Below are positions 33,999 to 41,784 of a stretch of DNA of 64,000 nt, one piece after another (position 1 is the first letter of the stretch; each line of letters begins with the position of its first letter). This stretch comes from Zoogloea dura. GTDB lineage: Bacteria; Pseudomonadota; Gammaproteobacteria; Burkholderiales; Rhodocyclaceae. A model generated the notes under the pieces. It saw only the letters and a list, made by a program, of their open reading frames with translations. It did no database searches and was not told the DNA's origin. The stretch is taken from assembly GCF_012927165.1 (NCBI RefSeq), contig NZ_JABBGA010000023.1:21598-85597 (forward strand). The letters are read 5' to 3'. The position numbers and the translations under genes were made by a program.

Positions 33999-34017
33999 CA
34001 TCGTCCAGGCTGACTAG
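33999..34017 (-). promoter_or_regulatory. Steroid-regulon element, copy 8 (SDR-SnoaL-EthD-SDR-OYE operon)
   Basis: Reads CTAGTC-AGCCT-GGACGATG toward the SDR at 33910; exact consensus. Confidence 0.75.
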
Positions 34018-34038
34018 ATGAGCGGGGTGCTGATCAGG

Positions 34039-34070
34039 AAAAAGGGCGGCCCGCCCGGAGGCGGCCGCCC
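34039..34070 (-). terminator. Rho-independent terminator after the DUF1329 gene
   Basis: Perfect 8-bp stem GGGCGGCC/GGCCGCCC (34044-34051 and 34063-34070) with five A on the plus strand next to it (34039-34043), a T tract on the minus strand, 24 bp after the stop. Confidence 0.8.
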
Positions 34071-34094
34071 TCTGAAGGGATTGCCGGGAACGGG

Positions 34095-35462
34095 TCAGAG
34101 ACCCATGCGGCGCGCGGCCTCGGGGCCGAAATCCCGTTCGGTGAACTTGCCCTGGTTGAGCTTGTAGGCACCGGGCTGCTCGTTGATCAGGTTGAAGGCG
34201 AGATAGGTGCCGGCATTGAGGTCGTGGTAGAGGCCCACCCCCGCCTGCCAGGTGTTCATCTCGTAGGCGTAGAAGTAGTTGACCACCGAAGTGCGCCACA
34301 GCTCGCCGCGGCTGTCGTAGTTGTCGGCCATCAGCATGAACCAGCTGTCCTCGTCGATGTAGAGGGTGCGCTTGCTGTAGAGGTGGCGATAGCCTTCCTT
34401 CAGGGTGGCTTCCACCACCCACACCCGGTGCAGTTCATAGCGCATGGCATCCGGGTTGATATGGCCCGGGCGGATCAGGTCGGCGTACTTGAGCTTGTCG
34501 GAGTGCACCCGGTAGGCGTTGTAGGGCACGTAGAGCTCCTTCTTGCCGACGATCTTCCAGTTGAAGCGCTCCGGCGAACCGTTGAAGAGGCGCACCTCGT
34601 CCACCGCGATGGAGCCGCCGGTCCCCGGGAAGGGCATGTCGAAGCCGTAGCCGGGCGACTGCCGCACCCGCCGGGTGCCCGGGTCGTAGCGCCAGCTCTG
34701 GCGGGGCTCCTTGGCAAAGTTCCAGAACTCGGTGCCGGTGTTCACCTCGCCCTTGTCCCGTTCGGGCAACAGGGTTTCGTTGAGGTAGAACGAGGAGTTG
34801 CCCGTCGTGCGGCCCTTGCGCCCGGGCTCGACACCCGGCGCCAGATTGCGGGAGCGCACCCGGCCCCAGTTGATCTTGCCATCGGCGAGCACGTAGGCAT
34901 TGTCGGACACCAGCTCCTCGGTCCACGCCCGGTAGGGCATGGTGGCGTTCCACAGCAGCTCCAGGCCCGACTTGGGGATGGGGAACAAGGTGCCGCCGCT
35001 TGCCCCCATCACCCCTTCTCCGTTGTCCACCAGCTCGGCGCTGGAAGCGTTTTCCAGGGTGGTCTTGCAGACGGCATCCGGCAAGCGGAAATCCCGGTGG
35101 CTGGGATAAACCGGGATCCTGTAGGTACCGGGGTAGCGCTTGAACATGGCCTTCTGCCCCGCCGACAGGCGCTGCGCGTACTGGGCCATGTTGGCGGCGG
35201 TGATGACGTAGAGGGGCTTGTCGGCGGGATAGGGATCGACCGGGTGAAAGCCCGTGCCCTTGAAGTCCACGCCGGGCGGTACGCCCAGCCATTTGCCGCT
35301 CCAGGGCGGAATGCTGCCGTCGGCGTTGCCGGCCTTTTCGGCGCCGACACAGGTAAGGTCCTTGCCCAGGCGGGCAATTTCTTCAGGGGTGGCCTTGGCC
35401 TGGACGCCCTGGGCCGCCAGCAGCGCGGCACCCAGGATCAGTGCGGAGATCGGATTGTTCAT
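34095..35462 (-). CDS. DUF1329 outer-membrane-associated protein
   Basis: 455 residues. An N-terminal signal peptide (ISALILGAALLAAQGVQA) predicts export to the periplasm. The body matches DUF1329, seen for example in SGTLFPIPKSGLELLWN-type and PYNAYR segments; its fold is related to lipid-carrying LolA/LolB-like proteins. DUF1329 and DUF1302 genes are commonly paired in hydrophobic-substrate degraders. The DUF1302 gene lies 24 bp upstream, so the two are co-expressed. Probable role: passing steroids across or out of the outer membrane; inferred. Confidence 0.88.
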   Translation of the reverse strand: MNNPISALILGAALLAAQGVQAKATPEEIARLGKDLTCVGAEKAGNADGSIPPWSGKWLGVPPGVDFKGTGFHPVDPYPADKPLYVITAANMAQYAQRLSAGQKAMFKRYPGTYRIPVYPSHRDFRLPDAVCKTTLENASSAELVDNGEGVMGASGGTLFPIPKSGLELLWNATMPYRAWTEELVSDNAYVLADGKINWGRVRSRNLAPGVEPGRKGRTTGNSSFYLNETLLPERDKGEVNTGTEFWNFAKEPRQSWRYDPGTRRVRQSPGYGFDMPFPGTGGSIAVDEVRLFNGSPERFNWKIVGKKELYVPYNAYRVHSDKLKYADLIRPGHINPDAMRYELHRVWVVEATLKEGYRHLYSKRTLYIDEDSWFMLMADNYDSRGELWRTSVVNYFYAYEMNTWQAGVGLYHDLNAGTYLAFNLINEQPGAYKLNQGKFTERDFGPEAARRMGL

Positions 35463-35486
35463 AGGGGTTCCATGCTTCCCTGCGGG

Positions 35487-37133
35487 TCAGAAGGTGTATT
35501 TGGCGTTGAGGGACAGGTAGTCCCGGTCGGCCAGACTGCGGCCGTCGGCGATGCTGGCCGAGCCGATGTAGGTAACGTAGGTGAGGCCCACCTGGAAGTT
35601 GCCGAGGTACTTGAAGTCGGCCCCCAGGGTCAGGCGGCGCTCGTCGCGCCCCATCCCGGAGAAGCTGCTGCCCGCCACGTTCTGGGTCCACACGGCGCGG
35701 GTGCTCAAGTCCCAGCCGCTGAACACGGATGGGTAGTCGAGGATCACCCCGGCACCGGCCAGAGTGGAGCCGCGGGTCTGGCCGTCATACACATAGCGGG
35801 AGAAGCTGCCGTTCTGGCCCGGCATGGCACCGCTCACGGTGAGGGTGTCCACGCCGGTGATGCGCTGGTGGACCACCTCACCCATCAGGGTCGTCTGGTG
35901 GGCCAGGGCGCTCGGGCCGAGGATGTAGACGAAGTTGCCATTGCCCTGGAGATAGCTGCCCCGGGTGGGGGAGCCGTTGTCCAGGTACACCGGGGCGCCG
36001 TCCCGGTAGCTGAGGTCGCCGCCCACCTGAACCGCGTCGCCGAACTTGGTGCTGAGGCTGAGGCCGGTGAGCTTGATATCCTCGAAATAGGCCAGCTTGA
36101 AATAGGGTGCGCTGCCGGGCGAAGCCATCGCGCCGAAACGGGGCAGCGACGAGTAGCGGGTGGTGCCGGTGAAGTCGTAGAGCATGGCCCCCACCCGATC
36201 GTGATAGCGGTAGTGGAAGAGCCCCAGTTCGGTGTTGTCGCTGAGCTGGTAACGGGCCCCCAGCCCCCACTGGCCGGAATTGCGGGCCGTGATTTCTCCG
36301 GCGTAGTTGGCCACGGTGAAGCCGCGGTCTGGCAGGCTGGAGATCGGCCCGCCCGCCAGCCGGTAGAACTGGGCGCCCGGGCCAAAGTAGTCGCTGCCGA
36401 AGTAATCACCCACCGGGTTGAGGCGGGATTTCTCCCACTTGTACTGGTAGTAGCCGGTCACCGTGAGGCTGTCGGTCAGCCCCAGGCTGCCGGAGATCTG
36501 GCCCACCGGCAGGTAACTCTCCTTGGCCTCGGTGCCGGGCACGTTGAACTTGGTGGCATCCACCGGCACCTGGCCCTGGCTGATGTTGGGCCAGAACAGG
36601 CTTTCCCCCCACACCACCGCGTGGCGCCCCAGCTTGACGTTGAGGGGCATGCTGCCGACCAGCCAGTTGCCATACACAAAGGCCTCCAGCAGGCGGGTGT
36701 TCTGCCCGCTCAGGCGCCGGGTCTCATCCACGAACTCGTTGGCCGGACCGGTCTTGTTGACGGTCCCCGCGGAATCGTTGCCGTTGGCGCCCTGGTAGAC
36801 CGTGTCATGGAAGGCGCTGCCGCGCAGCAGGCCCCCCAGGTTGTCGTGCTTGAACTTGACCTCGCCGAGCACGTTGAGGCGGTTGTTGATCAGGCTGTGG
36901 CGCTTGAAGTTGCGGGTGCCGTCATCGTTGTTGAGGTCGGCCAGATAGGTGGCCGACGCATTGTCCAGACGCATCGAACTGGTGTAGCCGACGGTCAGGG
37001 ACGTGTCGACCGAGGTGCAGTCCCCCCACTGGAAGCTGGGGCCGGCCAAGGCTGGCAGGCCGATGCCGGCCAGGGCCAGCGCGACCAAGTGGCGTGTTCT
37101 CGATGGTGTGAAGCGGTGCTGATGGAGCATCAA
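35487..37133 (-). CDS. DUF1302 outer-membrane beta-barrel protein
   Basis: 548 residues. A positively charged start and hydrophobic stretch (HLVALALAGIGLPALAG) form a signal peptide. The mature protein is rich in alternating beta strands and ends in NAKYTF with a C-terminal Phe, the outer-membrane barrel signature. The conserved N-terminal cysteine motif of the family is partly seen (WGDCTSVDTSLTVGY). Likely a channel or receptor for steroid uptake, working with the DUF1329 protein next to it. No clear regulon element is upstream, so control may differ from the catabolic operons. Confidence 0.87.
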   Translation of the reverse strand: MMLHQHRFTPSRTRHLVALALAGIGLPALAGPSFQWGDCTSVDTSLTVGYTSSMRLDNASATYLADLNNDDGTRNFKRHSLINNRLNVLGEVKFKHDNLGGLLRGSAFHDTVYQGANGNDSAGTVNKTGPANEFVDETRRLSGQNTRLLEAFVYGNWLVGSMPLNVKLGRHAVVWGESLFWPNISQGQVPVDATKFNVPGTEAKESYLPVGQISGSLGLTDSLTVTGYYQYKWEKSRLNPVGDYFGSDYFGPGAQFYRLAGGPISSLPDRGFTVANYAGEITARNSGQWGLGARYQLSDNTELGLFHYRYHDRVGAMLYDFTGTTRYSSLPRFGAMASPGSAPYFKLAYFEDIKLTGLSLSTKFGDAVQVGGDLSYRDGAPVYLDNGSPTRGSYLQGNGNFVYILGPSALAHQTTLMGEVVHQRITGVDTLTVSGAMPGQNGSFSRYVYDGQTRGSTLAGAGVILDYPSVFSGWDLSTRAVWTQNVAGSSFSGMGRDERRLTLGADFKYLGNFQVGLTYVTYIGSASIADGRSLADRDYLSLNAKYTF

Positions 37134-37157
37134 TCCCTCCCTGCGTGCTGCTGTTCA

Positions 37158-37197
37158 TGGGCCGGAAAGCAAGGACAGCCGGGCTTTCCGGGCCGTT
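37158..37197. other. Hairpin between the LuxR regulator and the DUF1302 gene
   Basis: Inverted repeat centred on GGAAAGC (37164-37170) and GCTTTCC (37183-37189), extended by GC pairs. No T tract. It may mark the end of the regulator transcript or lie in the leader of the DUF1302 mRNA. Confidence 0.4.
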
Positions 37198-37286
37198 CGA
37201 GGTGACGGCGGGAGGATGCTGCCGATGGTGCACTGCGAGCCGCATCCCTCATTCGAGTGAAATGCGGCACCTGCCCTGCAGATGGC

Positions 37287-38468
37287 TCAGCCCAGGGGCA
37301 CCACGCTGCGCAACACCAGGCGCAGCAGCTCGGTCTGGCGGGTGACGCCGGTCTTGGCAAAGATGCTGCGCAACTGGCTGCGGGCCGTGTGGTGGCTGAC
37401 CCCCTGGCGGACCGCGGCCTCGTCCAGGGTCATGCCCTCGACCAGCAGCAGGGCCAGTCCGCTTTCGGCCGAGGTCAGGCCGAACAGGCTGCGCAGCAGG
37501 GCCGGCGATGCACCGACCGAGCGCTCCACGTCGCTGATGTGCAGGACCGCCTCGGGGCAGGGACCATACTCCGCGATGCCCGCAGGTGGCACCGGCCGGA
37601 TCAGCACGCCCAGGCGGGTGCGTCCTGACGGGCGGGTCAGGGTCATGCCCTCCACCAGCCCCGGCCCTTTGCCGCGCTCAGCGCCGACCCGGGCGATCAT
37701 CTCGTGCAGCAGCACCTTCTCGGCATGCAGGCTGGGACGCAAGGTCCGGCCCACCAGGCGCAGGCCGTCGTCCGCCGCCAGGATCTCGTCCGCGACGCGG
37801 TTACTGTTCAACACCTTGCCGCGGCGATCCACCCACAGGGTTGCCACCTCCAGGCGCTCCAGGGCGCCCGCGTACAGGCGGCGCTCCCGGTCCGAGCCAT
37901 CCAGCACGGCGCGGGCCCGCAATGCGCGCTTGAGATGGGGCAGGAGCAAGGCACACAGCGCCCGCTCCGCCTCGCCGAATGGCCCGGCATCCGCACTGCG
38001 GCAGACCCGGAAGCGGCACACCGCCTCACTCCCCACGTCCAGGTCGGCCCCCGCCAGGTAACGGATTCCCAGCGGTGCCATGCAGCTCCGGTACACCACG
38101 CTGTCCAGCCACTCAGCCTCGGAGATCAGCTCGTCCACCGCCAACATGCGGTTACGCGGCAGGTTGACGAAGGGGTCCAGGCCATGGAGCACGTCGGCAT
38201 AGGCAGTCAGCAGGTCCTGCCGGGCCGGGCCGGCGAAAAGGATGGGCAGCCCCGGGCCGGACAGATCGGGCAGCAGCACCAGGGAGACATAATTGGCCCT
38301 CAGCTGCCCCTGAAGCAGATGCAACAGGGCATCCCAGGCCTGCAGGTCGAAGGCGCCGTCGTGGACCAGCCCGACCATCTGCTCGTAGGTCTGGAAACCC
38401 ACCCCGGCCCGCGCAAACAGGGCCTGGGTGTCCATCGGGCCGGACTCAGGCGCACGAGGCATCATCAT
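37287..38468 (-). CDS. LuxR-family transcriptional regulator, TesR-like candidate
   Basis: 393 residues with a C-terminal LuxR/GerE helix-turn-helix (about 330-388: LTSAESGLALLLVEG, then GVSHHTARSQLRSIFAKTGV). The N-terminal 300 residues form a sensor region of no recognised domain, with no receiver Asp pattern, so it probably binds a small molecule. Known tes clusters are activated by a LuxR-type TesR. Three ATGs lie in a row at 38468-38462, and an alternative ATG is at 38435. A regulon element read on the minus strand ends 50 bp before 38468, pointing to autoregulation. Confidence 0.85.
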   Translation of the reverse strand: MMMPRAPESGPMDTQALFARAGVGFQTYEQMVGLVHDGAFDLQAWDALLHLLQGQLRANYVSLVLLPDLSGPGLPILFAGPARQDLLTAYADVLHGLDPFVNLPRNRMLAVDELISEAEWLDSVVYRSCMAPLGIRYLAGADLDVGSEAVCRFRVCRSADAGPFGEAERALCALLLPHLKRALRARAVLDGSDRERRLYAGALERLEVATLWVDRRGKVLNSNRVADEILAADDGLRLVGRTLRPSLHAEKVLLHEMIARVGAERGKGPGLVEGMTLTRPSGRTRLGVLIRPVPPAGIAEYGPCPEAVLHISDVERSVGASPALLRSLFGLTSAESGLALLLVEGMTLDEAAVRQGVSHHTARSQLRSIFAKTGVTRQTELLRLVLRSVVPLG

Positions 38469-38519
38469 CGGATCGGACGAGAAGAAGGTGGCAGCTTGGC
38501 ATGCCCCCTCCCCGCCCTC

Positions 38520-38538
38520 GTCGTCCGGACGGACGATG
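38520..38538 (+). promoter_or_regulatory. Steroid-regulon element, copy 9, bidirectional (LuxR / HipH)
   Basis: Plus strand GTCGTC-CGGAC-GGACGATG; minus strand, shifted one base, ATCGTC-CGTCC-GGACGACG. Nearly symmetric, between the divergent luxR (38468) and hipH (38633) genes. Confidence 0.7.
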
Positions 38539-38544
38539 AGCCCG
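38521..38544 (+). repeat. 24-bp direct repeat, left copy, flanking hipH
   Basis: Identical over 24 bp to 40038-40061; contains TCCGGACGGACGATGAG. Both copies include a regulon element. Confidence 0.8.
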
Positions 38545-38632
38545 TCTCCACGCCCCCCCCCGGGCCGCGCAAAACATCTACACTATCTATTCACTTATCC
38601 ATTCAAAAACCCATTCAAACTCAAGCCCACAC

Positions 38633-39976
38633 ATGCCCCGACACGCAGATCCGATCCGGCTTCACCTTGCACGAGGCCCTCTTGGTGCGCGCCAACTCGT
38701 TGAAGCATTGGGCATCAGTCAGCCAACGCTGTCCCGTGCGATGCTTGAGCTGGGAGACGAGGTGGTCCGTATCGGCGCGGCGCGATCCATTCAGTACGCG
38801 CTGCGTGATGACGTCCGGGGGCTGGCAGAAATGGAGATCTACCGGGTGGATCCGGAGGCCAGGGTCCATCACCTCGGCACCCTCATCCCGGTCCGGCCGG
38901 ACGGCTTCGTCATGCGCGAAGCCGGCGGGGCCACCCTGTACAGCCCCGGCCTGCCCTGGTGGCTGCTCGACATGCGCCCCCAGGGCTACCTCGGTCGGGC
39001 CTACGCGGCCCGGCACGGGCGGGACCTGGGCCTTCCCGAACGCCTCACCGAGTGGTCGGACACGCATGCGCTGAAGGCCCTGCTCGCGCATGGTCACGAT
39101 GTGGTCGGCAATCTGCTGCTGGGTGACCGGGCACGCGCCCATTTCCTGCGCATGGACGCCGCGCCGCTGCCGATCGGCATCGAACAGAAGACCGGGATCT
39201 ACGCCCGGCTGGCGCAGGAGGCCGCCAGCGGTGAGACGCCGGGGTCGTCGGCAGGGGGCGAGCAACCCAAGTTCGCCGCCTGGGCCATGACCTCTTCGGG
39301 GCCCCGGCATGTGCTCGTCAAGTTCAGCGAGCCGCTGGCGGGCCCGGTCAGCGAGCGCTGGAGAGACCTGCTCCTGGCCGAACATCTCGCCCTGGAAACC
39401 CTTGCACAGGCCGGCATTGCCGCCGCCCGCAGCGAACTGCTCAGCCTCGAAGGGCAGACCTTCCTCGAGCTGGAGCGCTTTGATCGCGTCGGCGGGCTGG
39501 GCCGCCGGGGGCTGATGTCACTGGCCGCCCTGGACGCGGAATTCGTCGGGCTCGGCGGCCCGTGGCCGGAGATCGCGACCGCCCTTGCCGCTGCCGGACA
39601 CATCCCCCGCGAGGCGGCAGGCCGGGCCCATCTGCTGTGGGCCTTCGGCCACCTCATCGGCAACACCGACATGCACGGCGGCAACCTGTCCTTCATTCCC
39701 GACCCGGGGCGCCCCTACGCCATCGCCCCCGCCTACGACATGACGCCGATGGCTTTCGCGCCCAGGAGCGGCGGCGGACTGCCCGACACCATCCCGGCGC
39801 CGAACATCCGGGCAGGCATCGCCCCTGATATCTGGCGCTCCGCGCTGGCCCTGGCCCGCAGCTTCCTGGCCCGCGTCATGGAAGCCCCCGGCTTCAGCCC
39901 GCGCTTCGCGCCATGCAGGCTGGCCCTGGCGCAGCACCTGGAGGACGCGGGGGCGCAGATTGCCAGGCTGGCATAG
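38633..39976 (+). CDS. yjjJ: HipA-like kinase with N-terminal HTH (HipH/YjjJ family)
   Basis: 447 residues, matching the YjjJ/HipH layout: an N-terminal winged-helix-like DNA-binding region (QLVEALGISQPTLSRAMLEL, about 22-41), then a HipA Ser/Thr kinase. The kinase motifs are kept: the Gly-rich GGEQPKFAAW, the catalytic loop GNTDMHGGNLSF and the metal-binding AYDMTP. It could phosphorylate a translation factor and slow growth under stress. No separate HipB antitoxin gene is beside it. It lies between the steroid regulator and a catabolic operon, between two identical 24-bp repeats that carry the regulon site. Confidence 0.87.
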   Translation: MPRHADPIRLHLARGPLGARQLVEALGISQPTLSRAMLELGDEVVRIGAARSIQYALRDDVRGLAEMEIYRVDPEARVHHLGTLIPVRPDGFVMREAGGATLYSPGLPWWLLDMRPQGYLGRAYAARHGRDLGLPERLTEWSDTHALKALLAHGHDVVGNLLLGDRARAHFLRMDAAPLPIGIEQKTGIYARLAQEAASGETPGSSAGGEQPKFAAWAMTSSGPRHVLVKFSEPLAGPVSERWRDLLLAEHLALETLAQAGIAAARSELLSLEGQTFLELERFDRVGGLGRRGLMSLAALDAEFVGLGGPWPEIATALAAAGHIPREAAGRAHLLWAFGHLIGNTDMHGGNLSFIPDPGRPYAIAPAYDMTPMAFAPRSGGGLPDTIPAPNIRAGIAPDIWRSALALARSFLARVMEAPGFSPRFAPCRLALAQHLEDAGAQIARLA

Positions 39977-40036
39977 CGCGGAATCGATTCCAGGCAGCCC
40001 CCTGCCCGGCTGACGATCGGCAAATCCGCATTTCTC

Positions 40037-40055
40037 CTCGTCCGGACGGACGATG
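40037..40055 (+). promoter_or_regulatory. Steroid-regulon element, copy 10 (toward the crotonase at 40129)
   Basis: Reads CTCGTC-CGGAC-GGACGATG, one mismatch to consensus, ending 73 bp before the ATG at 40129. Confidence 0.7.
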
Positions 40056-40061
40056 AGCCCG
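40038..40061 (+). repeat. 24-bp direct repeat, right copy, flanking hipH
   Basis: Identical to 38521-38544. The pair brackets hipH and overlaps regulon copies 9 and 10. Confidence 0.8.
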
Positions 40062-40128
40062 CCCCGCACGGCCCGAATAATCCTTTCCAGCCTGCCCGAA
40101 TTCCGGGCGTCCGTTGCGAGGAATGCCG

Positions 40129-40944
40129 ATGTCTGCCGCCGCCCCCTTCCCTTCCCCCGAGCATGCGGATGCCGCGCCGCCGGCCCTGCTGGAACGCCCG
40201 GAAGACGGCGTTGCCGTGGTCCGCCTGCATCGCCCGGAGGCCACCAATGCCCTGAGCCTGGAACTGCAGGCCCTGCTGTCGCGGATGTTCGCCGAGCTCG
40301 GTGCCGACCCGACGGTGCGCTGCATCGTGCTGACCGGCGGCGACACGGTGTTTGCGGCCGGTGGCGACATCCGCAGCATGGCCGGCGTCGGGCCCATCGA
40401 GATCCACCAGCGCCACACCGAGCGGGTGTGGGCGCCGATCCAGCACTGCCCCAAGCCGGTGATCGCGGCGATCTGCGGCTATGCCTACGGCGGCGGCTGC
40501 GAGCTGGCGATGCTGGCCGACATCCTGATCGCCGGCGAGGGTGCGCGCTTCTGCCAGCCGGAGATCCGCATCGGCATCATGCCCGGCATCGGCGGCACGC
40601 AGCGCCTGGTGCGCGCGGTGGGCAAGGCCAAGGCCATGCGCATGGCTCTCACCGGGCGGCCGATCACGGCGCAGGAGGCCTGGGTCGCCGGGCTGGTCAG
40701 CGAGGTGGTGCCCGACGGCGAGGTGCTGGCCACCGCCCTGGACATGGCGCGGACCATCGCGGCCATGCCGGCGCTGGCCGCCGAGCAGATCAAGGAGGTG
40801 ATCCTGGCGGGCATGGACGCGCCACTGGAGGCCGCCCTGGCCCTCGAACGCAAGGCCAACGCCCTGCTCTTCGCGTCCCGCGACCAGAAGGAGGGCATGC
40901 AGGCCTTCATCGACAAGCGCCCCCCTGTTTTCGAGGGGCGCTGA
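40129..40944 (+). CDS. Enoyl-CoA hydratase (canonical crotonase)
   Basis: 271 residues; the start MSAAAPFPS at 40129 has GAGGA 6 nt upstream. Both hydratase glutamates are kept: GGGCELAMLAD and FCQPEIRIG, followed by IGGTQRLVRAVG, so this is a working enoyl-CoA hydratase, unlike the two crotonases of the ipd operon. The C-terminus (EGMQAFIDKR) is standard. An SDR follows after 38 bp; hydratase plus dehydrogenase forms a beta-oxidation pair. A regulon element precedes it. Substrate probably a steroid-derived or C5-fragment enoyl-CoA. Confidence 0.92.
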   Translation: MSAAAPFPSPEHADAAPPALLERPEDGVAVVRLHRPEATNALSLELQALLSRMFAELGADPTVRCIVLTGGDTVFAAGGDIRSMAGVGPIEIHQRHTERVWAPIQHCPKPVIAAICGYAYGGGCELAMLADILIAGEGARFCQPEIRIGIMPGIGGTQRLVRAVGKAKAMRMALTGRPITAQEAWVAGLVSEVVPDGEVLATALDMARTIAAMPALAAEQIKEVILAGMDAPLEAALALERKANALLFASRDQKEGMQAFIDKRPPVFEGR

Positions 40945-40982
40945 TTCCGGCGCCCTCCTTTCAACCCAGCAAGGAAAAAACA

Positions 40983-41738
40983 ATGTCCCAACCCCTCTTC
41001 AGGCTGGACGGCTGTGTGGCCCTGGTCACCGGAGCCGGCCGCGGCATGGGCCGTGGCGTGGCCGAGACCCTGGCCCGCCAGGGCGCCACCGTGGCGGTCA
41101 ATGACTTCTACCCGGAGCGCGCCGAAGCGGCCGCCGCCGAGATCCGCGCCCTGGGCCTGCAGGCCCTCGCCGCACCGGCCGACGTGACCGACTACGCCGC
41201 AGTGCAGGCCATGGTGGCCGGCGTGAAGGATGCCGCCGGCAGCATCGACATCTACGTCTCCAACGCCGGCGTGCCCACCTCGGGCATGGGCTATGCGCGC
41301 TTCCTGGAGTCCCGCCCGGAAGATTGGGAGCGCTTCGTGAAACTCAACCTGTACGGCCTGATGAACGGCTGCCATGCGGTGCTCCCGGGCATGCTGGACA
41401 AGGGCTGGGGCCGCATCGTGGCGATCACTTCCGAGTCCTGGCGGGCCGGCGTGCCGATGGGCATCGCCGCCTATGCCGCCTCCAAGGCCGGGGTGGTGGG
41501 CTTCGTGCGCCAGCTGGCCGCCGAGACCGGCCGCAAGGGCATCACGGTGAATGCCCTGTCACTCGGCACCATGAACAACTGGGAGGGCTCGGACGCCGTG
41601 GCCTGCAAGAGCGCCTTCGTGCCCCGCGCCGGCTCGCCGGCCGACGTGGGGGCCGGGGTGGCCTACCTGGCTTCCCGCGAGGCGGAATGGGTCACCGGCC
41701 AGGTCCATCCGCTGAATGGCGGGGCGCTCACCGCCTGA
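40983..41738 (+). CDS. Short-chain dehydrogenase/reductase
   Basis: 251 residues: VTGAGRGMGRG, SNAG (Asn kept, first Asn replaced by Ser), ITSESW and YAASKAG. The start at 40983 has AAGGA upstream. The C-terminal NPG-like region reads NALSLGTMNNWEGSD, unusual against the common N-x-x-x-P-G motif. Encoded just after the canonical enoyl-CoA hydratase, so it may be the matching 3-hydroxyacyl-CoA dehydrogenase. It converges with the cytochrome genes. Confidence 0.88.
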   Translation: MSQPLFRLDGCVALVTGAGRGMGRGVAETLARQGATVAVNDFYPERAEAAAAEIRALGLQALAAPADVTDYAAVQAMVAGVKDAAGSIDIYVSNAGVPTSGMGYARFLESRPEDWERFVKLNLYGLMNGCHAVLPGMLDKGWGRIVAITSESWRAGVPMGIAAYAASKAGVVGFVRQLAAETGRKGITVNALSLGTMNNWEGSDAVACKSAFVPRAGSPADVGAGVAYLASREAEWVTGQVHPLNGGALTA

Positions 41739-41784
41739 AGCCCCCCAAGGAGCACAAGCGGGCGGGCCGCCGCCCCGCGGCAGG

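Noticed and set aside
41739..41784. Terminator between the SDR at 40983 and the cytochrome at 41785
   Set aside because: A GC-rich stem (GGGCGG/CCGCCC) is present, but there is no T tract on either strand.
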